Shown one piece after another: positions 8,190 to 17,560 of a stretch of 64,000 nt of DNA. Below the pieces are notes generated by a model. That model was not told the DNA's origin and made no database searches. It saw nothing but the letters and a program-made list of their open reading frames with translations. The stretch spans positions 701,126-765,125 of the forward strand of contig NZ_AP028634.1 of the NCBI RefSeq assembly GCF_033097485.1, in the 5' to 3' direction. The stretch comes from Pyrofollis japonicus (lineage in GTDB: Archaea; Thermoproteota; Thermoprotei_A; Sulfolobales; Pyrodictiaceae). The first letter of the stretch is position 1. The number at the start of each line of letters is the position of its first letter. A program made the translations under genes and the position numbers.

Positions 8190-10121
8190 CTAGTGCGTCG
8201 CTATGAGAAATAATTCTATAGGCGCATAAATTATGTCTACGTCATTACACTTCTCTGACCAAATATAACTAGTCTTGCTATGTCGATTAACAAGATATAT
8301 GTTAAATAATAACGTCTTTATGCTTTCCTCTTCATTATCCTTAATAAAGGATGTTTGGCATTTAAGTTCATCGCATTTCTTTGGGCTTCTTGAAATCTCT
8401 ATACCATAAATAGGTCTGACCCCTTTCTTAGTAGCTTTAACTATAAGTGCATCTATTTCAAATTGATTACATTTTTCGTTTTCCTGATTTTTATCTATTT
8501 TATCGTTTTGTTCTAATCGATATGTATAGAGACCGTAGCTTGCTGGCTGTGCCCCTATAGGCTTGTCGGCTGAAGCTCGTATAGCATATAAGTTGAGCAT
8601 TATATTTTGTAAAGTTATCATCTCTAGTAATGTGCCTACAATACCTCTGGTTACAAATTTATTATCTCCATCTCTTTCGCACGCTATTTCTTGTATAACT
8701 TCCTCTAAAACATCCTTAAGAATAGATGATGGATCAGTTGTACTATCCAACGGATTGTATAATAAATAGCCATAATAAGCTGAATATAGGTATCGAGGAT
8801 CACTGTAAACAAACTTATGCTTACGCGATTTAGGTGTTTGCTTCTTTTTCTTCTGTTCGTTGTCTTTCTTTTTGCCGTCAGATCTCTTTTCAACACTAGA
8901 CTCTTCAATAGGTGGCCTATATGCTGTAACTTGGAACAAGATGTCAGCTTCTCTTAAATACTTAAGTACACTCTCTACAACACTTCGCGCGTTATGATGC
9001 GATAAAGGACTTAAAGCGATATCGTCACCGAGCTCTATTGCTTTTCTTTTTAAATCCTCTCCAGAGAATGTTATATTAGCTTTTTTGCTGAATATAGATG
9101 CTGCCAAGACTTGAAAAGAGGCTTCAACGTACGGCTGATAGTTCTTATCGATGTTCTCTACTCTAATTGCATCATTAACTATAGAATCATAGGTTCTTTT
9201 AAGTGCACTTATATATTGTTTTATATATCGTCCTATTTTATTATTGATACTTTTCTTATTTTTACAAAAATCTTTATATTTATTTTGATTAAAGATGTCT
9301 TTAATTATTTCAAATCCAAAGATAGTGCCACCAAAGACTGCATAAAGAGCAAACAACAACCTAATGTAAGGCATGTATTTAGCCTTTTCATAAAGTTTAG
9401 TACCGAGATAGCTTAGGTGATTAAACAGTACTTGTGTATCTTCGATAATCTTACGCCTTTCAGTACCTTTAAGAGGATGTAATCTCTTAATTTTAGGACA
9501 AATCGATTTAATAATCCTTAAACCTATTTCTCCAAACCTCAGCGGATAAAGTCTCACTACCTCTAATCCTCTATTCTTAAGGCTACGTGGCAAATATGCA
9601 GTAGGGCTTGCAGCAATAACTACGGCGTTGCCTAAAAGTTTTGAATAAATAATTTTGCGGACATTTTCATAACAGTAATGAACGTTATCTATCAGAAGCA
9701 GTATTGTAAATTTGTTATCATTAATATAATAATTTGAAAATACATGTAAATATTCATTAATTTTATCTAGAGATAAATTATTATTAATTGCACAATCTAA
9801 TGATATAGGTATAATATTATGTTCTTTTATAAGATTAATAATTTTAATAATATCCCTATTATCACATTTCTTATATCTACGCTTTTCTTGTATACAGTCA
9901 ATTATGCTACGATTACGCAAGAGAAGAGTTGATGCCAAGTCACTCATAACGTATGATTTACCTACCGAACGGGGGCCGGCAAGAAGAATTCCATTTAATC
10001 TTTTCCCTTTATTGATAATATCGGTGATCTTACTGAAGATCACATGTTCTACATTCATACTGAAAATTTCCCTGAACTTGTCCAAGTCATTAAATTCTTT
10101 ATTGTTTGTTAGCGTAACCAT
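8190..10121 (-). CDS. AT-rich archaeal P-loop ATPase with nuclease-like C-terminus
   Basis: This 643-residue protein has a Walker A motif GPRSVGKS (residues 49-56) and a Walker B strand ILLLIDN (140-146), placing it in the STAND/AAA group of archaeal ATPases. A low-complexity lysine-rich linker (KKKDNEQKKKKQTPKSRKHK) precedes the last third. Near residues 550-580, FEIDALIV followed by YGIEISRS resembles the D...ExK core of the PD-(D/E)XK-like domain often fused to such ATPases. Base and codon use are far richer in A and T than neighbours, so recent transfer is likely. The divergent upstream region carries TATA-like TTTATATTG (about 10157-10165). Exact role is unknown; mobile-element maintenance or defence are options. 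Confidence 0.7.
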   Translation of the reverse strand: MVTLTNNKEFNDLDKFREIFSMNVEHVIFSKITDIINKGKRLNGILLAGPRSVGKSYVMSDLASTLLLRNRSIIDCIQEKRRYKKCDNRDIIKIINLIKEHNIIPISLDCAINNNLSLDKINEYLHVFSNYYINDNKFTILLLIDNVHYCYENVRKIIYSKLLGNAVVIAASPTAYLPRSLKNRGLEVVRLYPLRFGEIGLRIIKSICPKIKRLHPLKGTERRKIIEDTQVLFNHLSYLGTKLYEKAKYMPYIRLLFALYAVFGGTIFGFEIIKDIFNQNKYKDFCKNKKSINNKIGRYIKQYISALKRTYDSIVNDAIRVENIDKNYQPYVEASFQVLAASIFSKKANITFSGEDLKRKAIELGDDIALSPLSHHNARSVVESVLKYLREADILFQVTAYRPPIEESSVEKRSDGKKKDNEQKKKKQTPKSRKHKFVYSDPRYLYSAYYGYLLYNPLDSTTDPSSILKDVLEEVIQEIACERDGDNKFVTRGIVGTLLEMITLQNIMLNLYAIRASADKPIGAQPASYGLYTYRLEQNDKIDKNQENEKCNQFEIDALIVKATKKGVRPIYGIEISRSPKKCDELKCQTSFIKDNEEESIKTLLFNIYLVNRHSKTSYIWSEKCNDVDIIYAPIELFLIATH

Positions 10122-10261
10122 AGCTATGTAATCCTTGCTAATAAATTACACATGTAATACAATATAAACAATATCGCCAAATAGCCATATAGCCTAGATA
10201 TTAAAAAGAGATCATATGCTATTATCGATTCTCGCCCCCTGCGCCAACACATTTACTAAAT

Positions 10262-10271
10262 CTTTATTTTT
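10262..10271 (+). promoter_or_regulatory. TATA box for the EVE-domain gene
   Basis: CTTTATTTTT is centred about 29 bases before the ATG at 10296. This is the distance expected if transcription starts at or just before the start codon, giving a leaderless message. It supports the longer of two possible starts of the EVE gene. Confidence 0.5.
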
Positions 10272-10295
10272 GGATGCATTTCCGTTAATTAGAGA

Positions 10296-10781
10296 ATGGG
10301 GAAATCCATGTCTGATTATTGGCTTGTTGTGGTTACTGAGGAGAACTATCACACCATAAGGTCTCACCGCGTCTACGGGGTACCTGCCACAAGAGGAGAG
10401 ACGGCAACTCGCCTCATAAAGCCCGGGGACATTATCCTGGTTTATGTCGCGAAGCGCGGCTCGAAGAGCCTCGGAGGAAGAATAGCGGCGGCCTATCGGG
10501 TCAAGAGTGAGTGGAGGAGAGAAGACACCCTTCTATGGCCCGACGAGGAGCGGGAAAACAGGGTCCTCTACCCTTACCGAGTAGATGTGGAGCCGCTCAT
10601 AGAGTGTACGGGTCCAGAGGCACCGGAGCTCAAAGAACTGGTGCGCAGCTTGTCCTTCATAGAGAAGAAGGATCGTTGGCAAGCATACCTCGTAGGAACA
10701 ATAGCTAACGCCCGAAAACCGATACCCAGGGAGGACGCCGAGAAGATAATCAGGGAGCTAGAGAAGAGGTGTAAAAAGTAG
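10296..10781 (+). CDS. EVE-domain protein, candidate modified-base reader
   Basis: This 161-residue protein is made almost entirely of an EVE (PUA-like) domain. SDYWLVVVTEENYHTI at the N-terminus, IKPGDIILVYV in the middle, and GRIAAAYRV follow the family pattern (W-hydrophobic start, PGD, G-x-A-x-x). EVE domains bind modified bases and are often fused to or placed beside restriction-like systems. A second ATG at 10308 is possible; the upstream TATA spacing favours 10296. The gene ends 26 bases before, and converges with, the DUF1156 methyltransferase gene. Its association with that cassette is an inference from position. Confidence 0.8.
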   Translation: MGKSMSDYWLVVVTEENYHTIRSHRVYGVPATRGETATRLIKPGDIILVYVAKRGSKSLGGRIAAAYRVKSEWRREDTLLWPDEERENRVLYPYRVDVEPLIECTGPEAPELKELVRSLSFIEKKDRWQAYLVGTIANARKPIPREDAEKIIRELEKRCKK

Positions 10782-10806
10782 GAAGCTAATCCTTATTCTC
10801 CTATCG

Positions 10807-13800
10807 TTATTTCTTTAGCCACGTGTCTAGTGCGCCACCCTTCTCGCTAACAACTCTACAAGCCAGATTCTTCTCCGCGTCGTCTTCTGGCAGCAGCTTG
10901 CAGAGAACCTTTGCTATTCCTAGGGCCTCGTCATAGAGACCAGGATACCTCGTTCGAAGAACCTGCTTATAGGTTTCGAGGGTGCCACGCGCGGCGCCAT
11001 AGTATAGTAGGTGGAGAATATCCACGCTGCTCCGGGCAATAGCTCTCTCCGGGTCGCGCTCAAGCCCACGCTCCCTTAGCAGCCTCTCGAGATCCGCGGC
11101 GCTACGAGCATCACGCGGATAGTGTAGCACGAACGCGTCCCTAGCCCTGGCGACGAGGCGAGACCGCACGAGGTCCTGGTAATCGGTTATTCCTAGCGCT
11201 ATTCCGAGCAACCCCATAGACTGGCCATCAAGCCTTATGTCTCCGGCCTCGGAGAACAGTGTCCTAGCGACTAAGTAGAACCTGGCCGGAGCCGACGACA
11301 CAACAGCGCCGCCAACACCGGAGAGCGCCTCGGCAACAGCGCGGCCAGCAACCCTGTAAGCAAGATCAGCCACGCCACGAGAATCAAGAACGCCCTTCGG
11401 ATGGATTATTTTCTCGCAACGAGTAAGAACAGACAACGCGGCACCAAGAGCAGCAAACAACAAGTCGTAGCCAACAACGCCGCCCTCCCGGACAATCTTC
11501 AATGCAAAGCTCCTAGCCCTCTCAAGCGCCTCAGCCTCAACAGCCGCAGCATCACAACGCCTACTATCCTCTCTCTTCCTCCAAGCAACAACAATACTAG
11601 TGTCAAGCCTTATCTTGCCACGAGCAGTAACACGGGTACCAGACTCAGTCACGAGAGGCACAGCACTAGAAACCCTAAGGCCACCAAGCTCCCAGCCAGC
11701 TCGCAGAAGAGAAGCCCAAGCATCAACACTTGTATGGTTATAATAAGTCACAATAATACCGTTCTCCCCGAGAAAGCCAGACATAGTTCTAAAAGCCTGG
11801 CCGAGCCGCTCCTCAAACCACTTAACAGCATCCTCTAAACTAGCATTGCCAAGACGGCCAAGATTCACACTAATCTCGCGACGAGCAACCTCCTCCCACT
11901 GAGTCCTACGCTCAAACCACGCACCACCAACACGGCGAAAGAAGGCATCCGCAACAAACCTCGGAACAAGCCTACCACCCTTAACATCACTAAGAGCCCT
12001 CTTAAGCCAAACATAATAGAAATCACTAAGCTCACTATACGGAACATCATCATAATACGGCGGATCAGTAACAATGGTACTGAATCTCTCTACACCAAGC
12101 TTACTTAAAGTAGTTGTATCGTCAAGTAGGACTTTAGTATAGCTAAGACTATTAGGAGAGGTAACAAAGATAAGATATTTAAGGCTATTAGTCTCTATTC
12201 TCATAGACCAACTATAGCTATACATTATAGTTTTTCCCGATTTTGAAATAGATACAGGAACCTCCACAAAATTCCAGACCATAGCTATTCCTCTAAACGA
12301 TAAGGCATCACGGATTTTACTTTCTGCCCACGAAGTAGGATTCCACGAAGTAACAATAGCATTATACCTTGCATGTTCAATTAATGCTATTGCTAAATAC
12401 GTTGTTACTGCCTCTGCGTATCTGAACGCCTCCTTCTCACTCCATCCTTCTCTTAGCTTCATCTCTTCAGTTTTTTTGCCTGCCTTCCGTATCAGTTTAG
12501 CAAGCTTAACTAGGGCTAGAAGCTGGCGTGGATTGAAGAGCTTGTAGAATTTGTTAAAGCCCCATGTTATTATGCTGAGGTTTCCTGCTGTTCCGGATGT
12601 ATACGTCCAGAGTGGTTCTGTTGGTATGTCTGGGTCTCCGCATATCTGCTTGAGTTTCTCTAGCGCTTTCCATAGTTTCTCGGTGTCTTGCTGTGTTGCT
12701 GGCTGGAAGTCTAGGTCTCCGTTGACTATCTTTGCTTTGGCTAGTAGTCGTGGCCTGGCTGGTGCGTTTCTTAGCTCGTCTAAGCTTATTTTGCCTTCTA
12801 GGTAGTCTTCTAGTAGCTTGTTCCATTGCTTTATTGCCCATTTTGGGTACCATTCTAGTCTCTTGCGTATCATTTGTGGTGCTTGTTCTTTTGTCGTGTA
12901 TGTTTTCCCGGTTTCGGGGTCTATGTAGCCTAGGGGGCGGCGGTCCTGTATGCAGGTGGCGGTGTTGCTGCGTGGCGCTATGTTTGGCTCGGGTACGTTG
13001 TAGGTCTCGTTGCCTATTCTTATAGTGTTGCCGTTTATTGTTGCTCTTGTGACGTCTTTCCCCATCTTGTTTAGGTCTATGATCTCGATTTCTACTTCGC
13101 CGTTGTTGTTTACTTTTGGCTGCATGTATACTAGTCTCTGGTAGCGGTTGCCCTGTCTCGTGCGTGCTAGCCAGTAGTTGCCTATCATTGGGCTGTACTT
13201 GCCGCTGTGTGGGCACTTGATCTCCCATGTGCCTATGTAGACTGCTACGTCATCGTCGTATAGCTCTTTTATGTCGGGGTCTTCGCGCAGCCGGTCTACT
13301 ATCCATTTTCCCCACCGGGCTACGTCGTATAGTAGTGCTGGTAGTTCTACTCCGCTGGGTGTTTCTCGTGCTAGGCCTTTCCTCTTGAGGGAGCCAATGT
13401 CCAGTATGTCGCTTAGCTCTTTTAGCTCGTCGTGCTTTACTGTTACGCGGTGTTTTCCGAAGAGGACTGGGTACTCGAGTACTGCTTTGAGGAACACGTA
13501 GGCTGTGGGGAGGAGCTCTACTGCTACTGCCTCTGAGACGCCTAGGCGGATTGCCTCTAGGGGTATGGAGCCGAAGCCCGCGAAGGGGTCTAGTAGCTTG
13601 GCCGACCTTATTCTCTCTATGAGTTCCCTTTTTCCTAGCTGGTTGAGGTCTGGGTTAAGGCTGTGGGGGGACTTGTCTTCTAGGAGGCGGAGGGCCTTGG
13701 CGAGGCTCCTTATGTCGGTGTTTTCGGGTAGGAGGCTCGCCGCTATGACGAAGCGTGCTCCGACGAGGGGTTTCCGAGTCCACCAGAAAACCATTTCCCA

Positions 13801-14052
13801 GTAGTCGGGGCGCCCGCCTCCGGACTTCTCGCTCAAGCTGTACTCGTTGACTATGCGGACTATGTTGGCGCGCCTAGCCCCTATTTTCTGGGCTAGGCGG
13901 CCTTGGAGAGGTATTTGCTCGGTGTAGATGCGGGGGCTCTCGATAAGCCTTGTGTCGTTATTGCTTGTACTGTTTTCTGGCAAGCTGACACCACTGGTAA
14001 AGAGTGCATTGCCTCTGGTTTTGAAGTGTTTCTGTTTGTCTGCGGAGATCAT
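10807..14052 (-). CDS. DUF1156-family DNA methyltransferase
   Basis: This protein of up to 1081 residues is a large DNA adenine/cytosine-N methyltransferase. RLIESPRIYTEQIPL starts the DUF1156 domain, VFWWTRKPLVGARFVIAASL follows, LLDPFAGFGSIPLEAIRLG (154-170) is the SAM-binding motif, and TDPPYYDDVPYSELSDFY (about 660-677) is the catalytic motif. The family zinc ribbon is degenerate: CPHS and CIQD stand where two CxxC pairs are expected. The N-terminal 35 residues look unconserved; a TTG at 13983 is an alternative start that would leave room for divergent promoters. It is transcribed away from the DUF499 ATPase. Residues about 520-645 are encoded by noticeably more AT-rich DNA than the rest. 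Confidence 0.85.
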   Translation of the reverse strand: MISADKQKHFKTRGNALFTSGVSLPENSTSNNDTRLIESPRIYTEQIPLQGRLAQKIGARRANIVRIVNEYSLSEKSGGGRPDYWEMVFWWTRKPLVGARFVIAASLLPENTDIRSLAKALRLLEDKSPHSLNPDLNQLGKRELIERIRSAKLLDPFAGFGSIPLEAIRLGVSEAVAVELLPTAYVFLKAVLEYPVLFGKHRVTVKHDELKELSDILDIGSLKRKGLARETPSGVELPALLYDVARWGKWIVDRLREDPDIKELYDDDVAVYIGTWEIKCPHSGKYSPMIGNYWLARTRQGNRYQRLVYMQPKVNNNGEVEIEIIDLNKMGKDVTRATINGNTIRIGNETYNVPEPNIAPRSNTATCIQDRRPLGYIDPETGKTYTTKEQAPQMIRKRLEWYPKWAIKQWNKLLEDYLEGKISLDELRNAPARPRLLAKAKIVNGDLDFQPATQQDTEKLWKALEKLKQICGDPDIPTEPLWTYTSGTAGNLSIITWGFNKFYKLFNPRQLLALVKLAKLIRKAGKKTEEMKLREGWSEKEAFRYAEAVTTYLAIALIEHARYNAIVTSWNPTSWAESKIRDALSFRGIAMVWNFVEVPVSISKSGKTIMYSYSWSMRIETNSLKYLIFVTSPNSLSYTKVLLDDTTTLSKLGVERFSTIVTDPPYYDDVPYSELSDFYYVWLKRALSDVKGGRLVPRFVADAFFRRVGGAWFERRTQWEEVARREISVNLGRLGNASLEDAVKWFEERLGQAFRTMSGFLGENGIIVTYYNHTSVDAWASLLRAGWELGGLRVSSAVPLVTESGTRVTARGKIRLDTSIVVAWRKREDSRRCDAAAVEAEALERARSFALKIVREGGVVGYDLLFAALGAALSVLTRCEKIIHPKGVLDSRGVADLAYRVAGRAVAEALSGVGGAVVSSAPARFYLVARTLFSEAGDIRLDGQSMGLLGIALGITDYQDLVRSRLVARARDAFVLHYPRDARSAADLERLLRERGLERDPERAIARSSVDILHLLYYGAARGTLETYKQVLRTRYPGLYDEALGIAKVLCKLLPEDDAEKNLACRVVSEKGGALDTWLKK

Positions 14053-14103
14053 CTTTATTATCCTTATACGTGGCCCTTGTTGCCAGGGGAGGGATTACTC
14101 TTT
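14052..14103. promoter_or_regulatory. Divergent start region of the defence cassette
   Basis: The methyltransferase (minus) and ATPase (plus) start on opposite sides of this stretch. A TATA-like ATCTTTATTATCC lies at 14051-14063 and a strong ribosome site GGGGAGGG at 14086-14093 serves the ATPase start at 14104. The shared control region would tie methylation and the effector genes together, as is common in restriction-like systems. Confidence 0.45.
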
Positions 14104-17100
14104 ATGCCTATATTTGAGCACGCTGTGCTCTGGAGCGATGTTCTCGACAAGAGGCTTGACGAGCACCAGGCCCCGGAGCTAGACTACTTGTTCCGCAGGG
14201 GAGAAATCTACCGTATCTACAGTGATCCACGAGAATTCTTTAGCCGCACACTCGTAACCGATAACATGCTCTCCGTGCTAGAAGGTGTCGTCGACGCGCT
14301 GAGCGGTACGGGTAACAAGGTCTTCCTCCTCTACAGCTTCTTCGGCGGAGGTAAGACGCATACACTGATAACGATTTACCACGCCCTCCGCGACCCCGAT
14401 GCCCTCCTAGAGTCGGTCAAGGAGTCCGCCGAGACGTATAGCGGTGACCGCGTACAGTTCGTTGAGAGGGGGAGAAGGCTCGTCGAGCGCCTACGGGGGC
14501 TTGGAGACATAAGTGTCGTGGTTATTAGCGGGAAGTATGAGAGGCTCTTCCCCGATCCTTCCCACCCTGTAGAGGTAAACGGTGTCCGCGTCAAAACACT
14601 ATGGGGGTACTTGGCGGCGCTCCTTGGCCGCTATAATGAGATAAGGATAGATGATGAGCATGTGCGGGCGCCGGCTATTGATAGGCTTGAGAAAATACTT
14701 GCGGGCAAGCGTGTCCTTGTGCTGGCGGATGAGGTTGCAGACAGGCTCGCCAGCCTCCTTGAAAGCAGCAGCGAAGTAGACCGCAACTATGCTAACCAGG
14801 TTGTCTCCTTCTTCGACAACTTGTTCAGCGCTGCTAGGAGCGTGGACACGGCAATAGTGTTTACCCTGCCAGGCGAGGAGCGCGGAGGCACGCTTGTGCT
14901 TGAGAGTAGGTATCAGGGAAGGACAGTTGAGCAGGCTCTCCAAAAAATAACGCGCGCCGCTATGCGTGTAGGCTCTGCGCCGCTTGAGCCCGTCAGCTCC
15001 GCGGAGTTCTGGAGGATTATCAAGCGCCGACTATTTAGGAAAGTGGAAGACGACTACGCCAAGAGGCTGTCCCTTGAGCTGGAGAACGTCTATCGCTCCG
15101 AGAAAGACGTGTTCGGCGACGATACCCGCTACGCCGAGGAACTCCGCTACATGTATCCTCTACACCCTGGCTTCATAGAGGCGCTGAGGACTATCATTGA
15201 GAGGAACGATAAGCTCCAGAAAACGAGAGACGCTATAAGGATAGCGAGGATTATTGCAAGGCAGCTACACTCAAGGTGGGAGAAGAAGGAACTGCGAGAA
15301 GACATGGTTATGGCGTGGCACATTGACCCTACTGTGTCAGAGCTCTCAATCATACTGCAGGGGTTCGATGCCTACAAAATGGTTGTTGATGCAGACCTCA
15401 AGAACAACATGAAGAAAATACGGAAGACTCTGGGCGACAAGGCGCCTCTAGCCAAGATGGCGGCCACCGCCGTGTTCGTGCTCACCTATACCTTCCAAGC
15501 CCCGAAGCCGCTACCACAGTTCCCGACGAGGGACAAGATAGCCCAGCTGGTCTACGACCCAGCACTGTTCGCCGAGAATCACTGGATGCCGAGCGATATA
15601 CCGGAGGCTGTTGACACTCTGAGGCGTAATCTCTACTACTTGTGGACCGATGGGGAGAGGTTTTGGTTCTGGAACGTTCCGAACGTCATACAGATGATAG
15701 AGGAGAGGGCGAAGCAGATAGCGAGGATGGAGGGGCCTAGGCTCGTAGAGGAGGTCGTGGCTAGCGACGACTACTTGCGCGGCCTGGTCTCGAGACAGTT
15801 CAGGGACCGGAGGCTTGGCGGCAGGATCAAGATGAGGCTCTTCGAGCACTACGACACATTTGTGACTGCTAAGCCGGAGGATGTGCCGGATGATGAGAGG
15901 TATAAGCTCGTCGTCGCCCTTCACCCACCGGAGCAAGGGTTTGAGAAGATAGTGACGCATAGCGTGAAGGGCGGGAGGTTGGCAGAGAGAGTCTACCGCA
16001 ACACCGTAGTTGTGCTCGCTCCGCGGGACCCAGCCGAGCTAGAGAACGCTATAATCGATACATATGCAAAGGTGCGGGCGGCAAACGTGGTGGAGAGAGA
16101 GCTGGGCTCAATAATCCAAGGCCTCCAAGGAGTCCCGTCATCTATGAGATCCGTTATAAGAAGCATCCAGCTGTCACTTATACGTGATGTAAGGGAGTTC
16201 AACGTCTCGGAACTCTACAACATATTGTTCAACGGCTTCGACACAATATACTATCCCGGAGAAGCTGGTGTCAGGAAGGTTGACGCGTCAAGGCTGGGCG
16301 TGACCGCTGTCTCGCTTGCCCAGAAGGCCGAGAGAGCGCTGGAATCCCTTGGGAAGGCCTTGTTCGAGATGAGCTTCGAGTATCTCGTCGAGAAGCTTGA
16401 GGAGACCGCTAATTCCCTCAGTACTCCGCGAAGCGTCCGCGAAGTAGTATCAATGTTCAGAATAGACCCCTCGCTGCCCATGGCTACGCGTAGAGCCGTG
16501 ATAAACGCTCTGCTAGAGGGGCATCGGGGCGGCAGGCTGCTCGTCGAGCGGGTTACGCGCCAGGGTAAGCGAATTTACTATGCTGGAATCCTGCAGGGGG
16601 ACTGTGACTCCGGTGAACCACTCCTGGTTAGCGAGCTGGGCGACGACGATACGGTTGTGCTCGCGGAGCCGGGGCGGGCGACAGAGGAGACGGCAAAGAA
16701 GCTGCTAGACTACCTGGCCAGCCTGGAGGGCGTTGAGCAGCGCCCTGATGGGAGCGTGCTCGTTCGCAGCGTGAAGGTCTCCCTCTACAACCAGGTGATC
16801 AGCCTCAGAGAGTTCGTAAGCGAGGTAGGCCCTAGCCCCGACGTAGTGTTTGAGGCGAAGTACTGCATAACCGAGGCGGCGAGGAGGCCGGGTATAAGGC
16901 TAATCCTCTCCACCGAGAAGATCTCCATCGACGAGGGCGAGGAGTACACAGTCAAGGCTTCCGTCGAGTCCATCGGTGAGCTTGACCCGGGCAGGGTAAG
17001 GCTAAGCATAGACAAGCTTGACGGCCTAGAAATAGAAGTCTCAAAAACAGAGCTACGGGTAGGCGAGGAGGCAGAGATAAGGATCAGGGCCCTCCGGCAA

Positions 17101-17553
17101 GGCAGTTACACGGTAGCCATTACGGCTATACCGGAGCGCGGAGACGAAGACAGGGCCAGTATAGAGGTGACGGTGAAGGGGCGTGAAGAGGAGGTTGAGT
17201 GCACGAGGCTCGACGAGGCGCCTGGCATCGTTACTGGGCTAAGGATTAGCGGGGAATGGGGCAACGCCTCAATCATCGTGGAGAATATTGCGGAGGCAGT
17301 AGGCCAGGCTGTCGCAACTGGCACCCTCAGTGCCGGAGGAGTGTTACTAAAGATCGAGGAGCCCCGCGAACTCGGCATAGTGTACATGCTTGCACAGAAC
17401 ATCGTGAACATAGTAGGGCAGGGCAGCGGTGAGCCCCCAAGGATAGAACTTGACATATCTTTCGGCTCAAACTACCCGGACAGGGCACTGCTTAAGCGGC
17501 TTATCTCCCCTATCCCGGCGGGCGTCGTATGCAAGGCGAGGATTAGGAGGTAA
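14104..17553 (+). CDS. DUF499-family ATPase of a helicase-methylase-ATPase system
   Basis: This protein of about 1149 residues is a P-loop ATPase. Walker A is FFGGGKTHTLI (residues 79-89) and the Walker B-like strand is RVLVLADEVADRLASLL, both typical of DUF499. The upstream segment DPREFFSRTLVTDNML also fits the family. Near the C-terminus, after about residue 970, a run of alternating short strands starting RLILSTEKISIDEGEEYTVK looks like an immunoglobulin-like beta sandwich, followed by a final mixed domain. The frame is open from 13903 but that extension overlaps the methyltransferase and is not conserved-looking; the ATG at 14104 has a strong ribosome site. It is followed closely by the 134-residue gene and helicase, so the three should be one operon. 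Confidence 0.85.
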   Translation: MPIFEHAVLWSDVLDKRLDEHQAPELDYLFRRGEIYRIYSDPREFFSRTLVTDNMLSVLEGVVDALSGTGNKVFLLYSFFGGGKTHTLITIYHALRDPDALLESVKESAETYSGDRVQFVERGRRLVERLRGLGDISVVVISGKYERLFPDPSHPVEVNGVRVKTLWGYLAALLGRYNEIRIDDEHVRAPAIDRLEKILAGKRVLVLADEVADRLASLLESSSEVDRNYANQVVSFFDNLFSAARSVDTAIVFTLPGEERGGTLVLESRYQGRTVEQALQKITRAAMRVGSAPLEPVSSAEFWRIIKRRLFRKVEDDYAKRLSLELENVYRSEKDVFGDDTRYAEELRYMYPLHPGFIEALRTIIERNDKLQKTRDAIRIARIIARQLHSRWEKKELREDMVMAWHIDPTVSELSIILQGFDAYKMVVDADLKNNMKKIRKTLGDKAPLAKMAATAVFVLTYTFQAPKPLPQFPTRDKIAQLVYDPALFAENHWMPSDIPEAVDTLRRNLYYLWTDGERFWFWNVPNVIQMIEERAKQIARMEGPRLVEEVVASDDYLRGLVSRQFRDRRLGGRIKMRLFEHYDTFVTAKPEDVPDDERYKLVVALHPPEQGFEKIVTHSVKGGRLAERVYRNTVVVLAPRDPAELENAIIDTYAKVRAANVVERELGSIIQGLQGVPSSMRSVIRSIQLSLIRDVREFNVSELYNILFNGFDTIYYPGEAGVRKVDASRLGVTAVSLAQKAERALESLGKALFEMSFEYLVEKLEETANSLSTPRSVREVVSMFRIDPSLPMATRRAVINALLEGHRGGRLLVERVTRQGKRIYYAGILQGDCDSGEPLLVSELGDDDTVVLAEPGRATEETAKKLLDYLASLEGVEQRPDGSVLVRSVKVSLYNQVISLREFVSEVGPSPDVVFEAKYCITEAARRPGIRLILSTEKISIDEGEEYTVKASVESIGELDPGRVRLSIDKLDGLEIEVSKTELRVGEEAEIRIRALRQGSYTVAITAIPERGDEDRASIEVTVKGREEEVECTRLDEAPGIVTGLRISGEWGNASIIVENIAEAVGQAVATGTLSAGGVLLKIEEPRELGIVYMLAQNIVNIVGQGSGEPPRIELDISFGSNYPDRALLKRLISPIPAGVVCKARIRR

Positions 17554-17560
17554 TGAGGGG

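Noticed and set aside
12554..13228. 224-codon frame inside the methyltransferase gene
   Set aside because: Same-strand shadow with runs of R, T, Q and N; the methyltransferase frame has recognisable motifs across the region.
13903..14103. N-terminal extension of the DUF499 ATPase frame
   Set aside because: It overlaps the methyltransferase gene on the other strand, has no family similarity, and the ATG at 14104 has a strong ribosome site.
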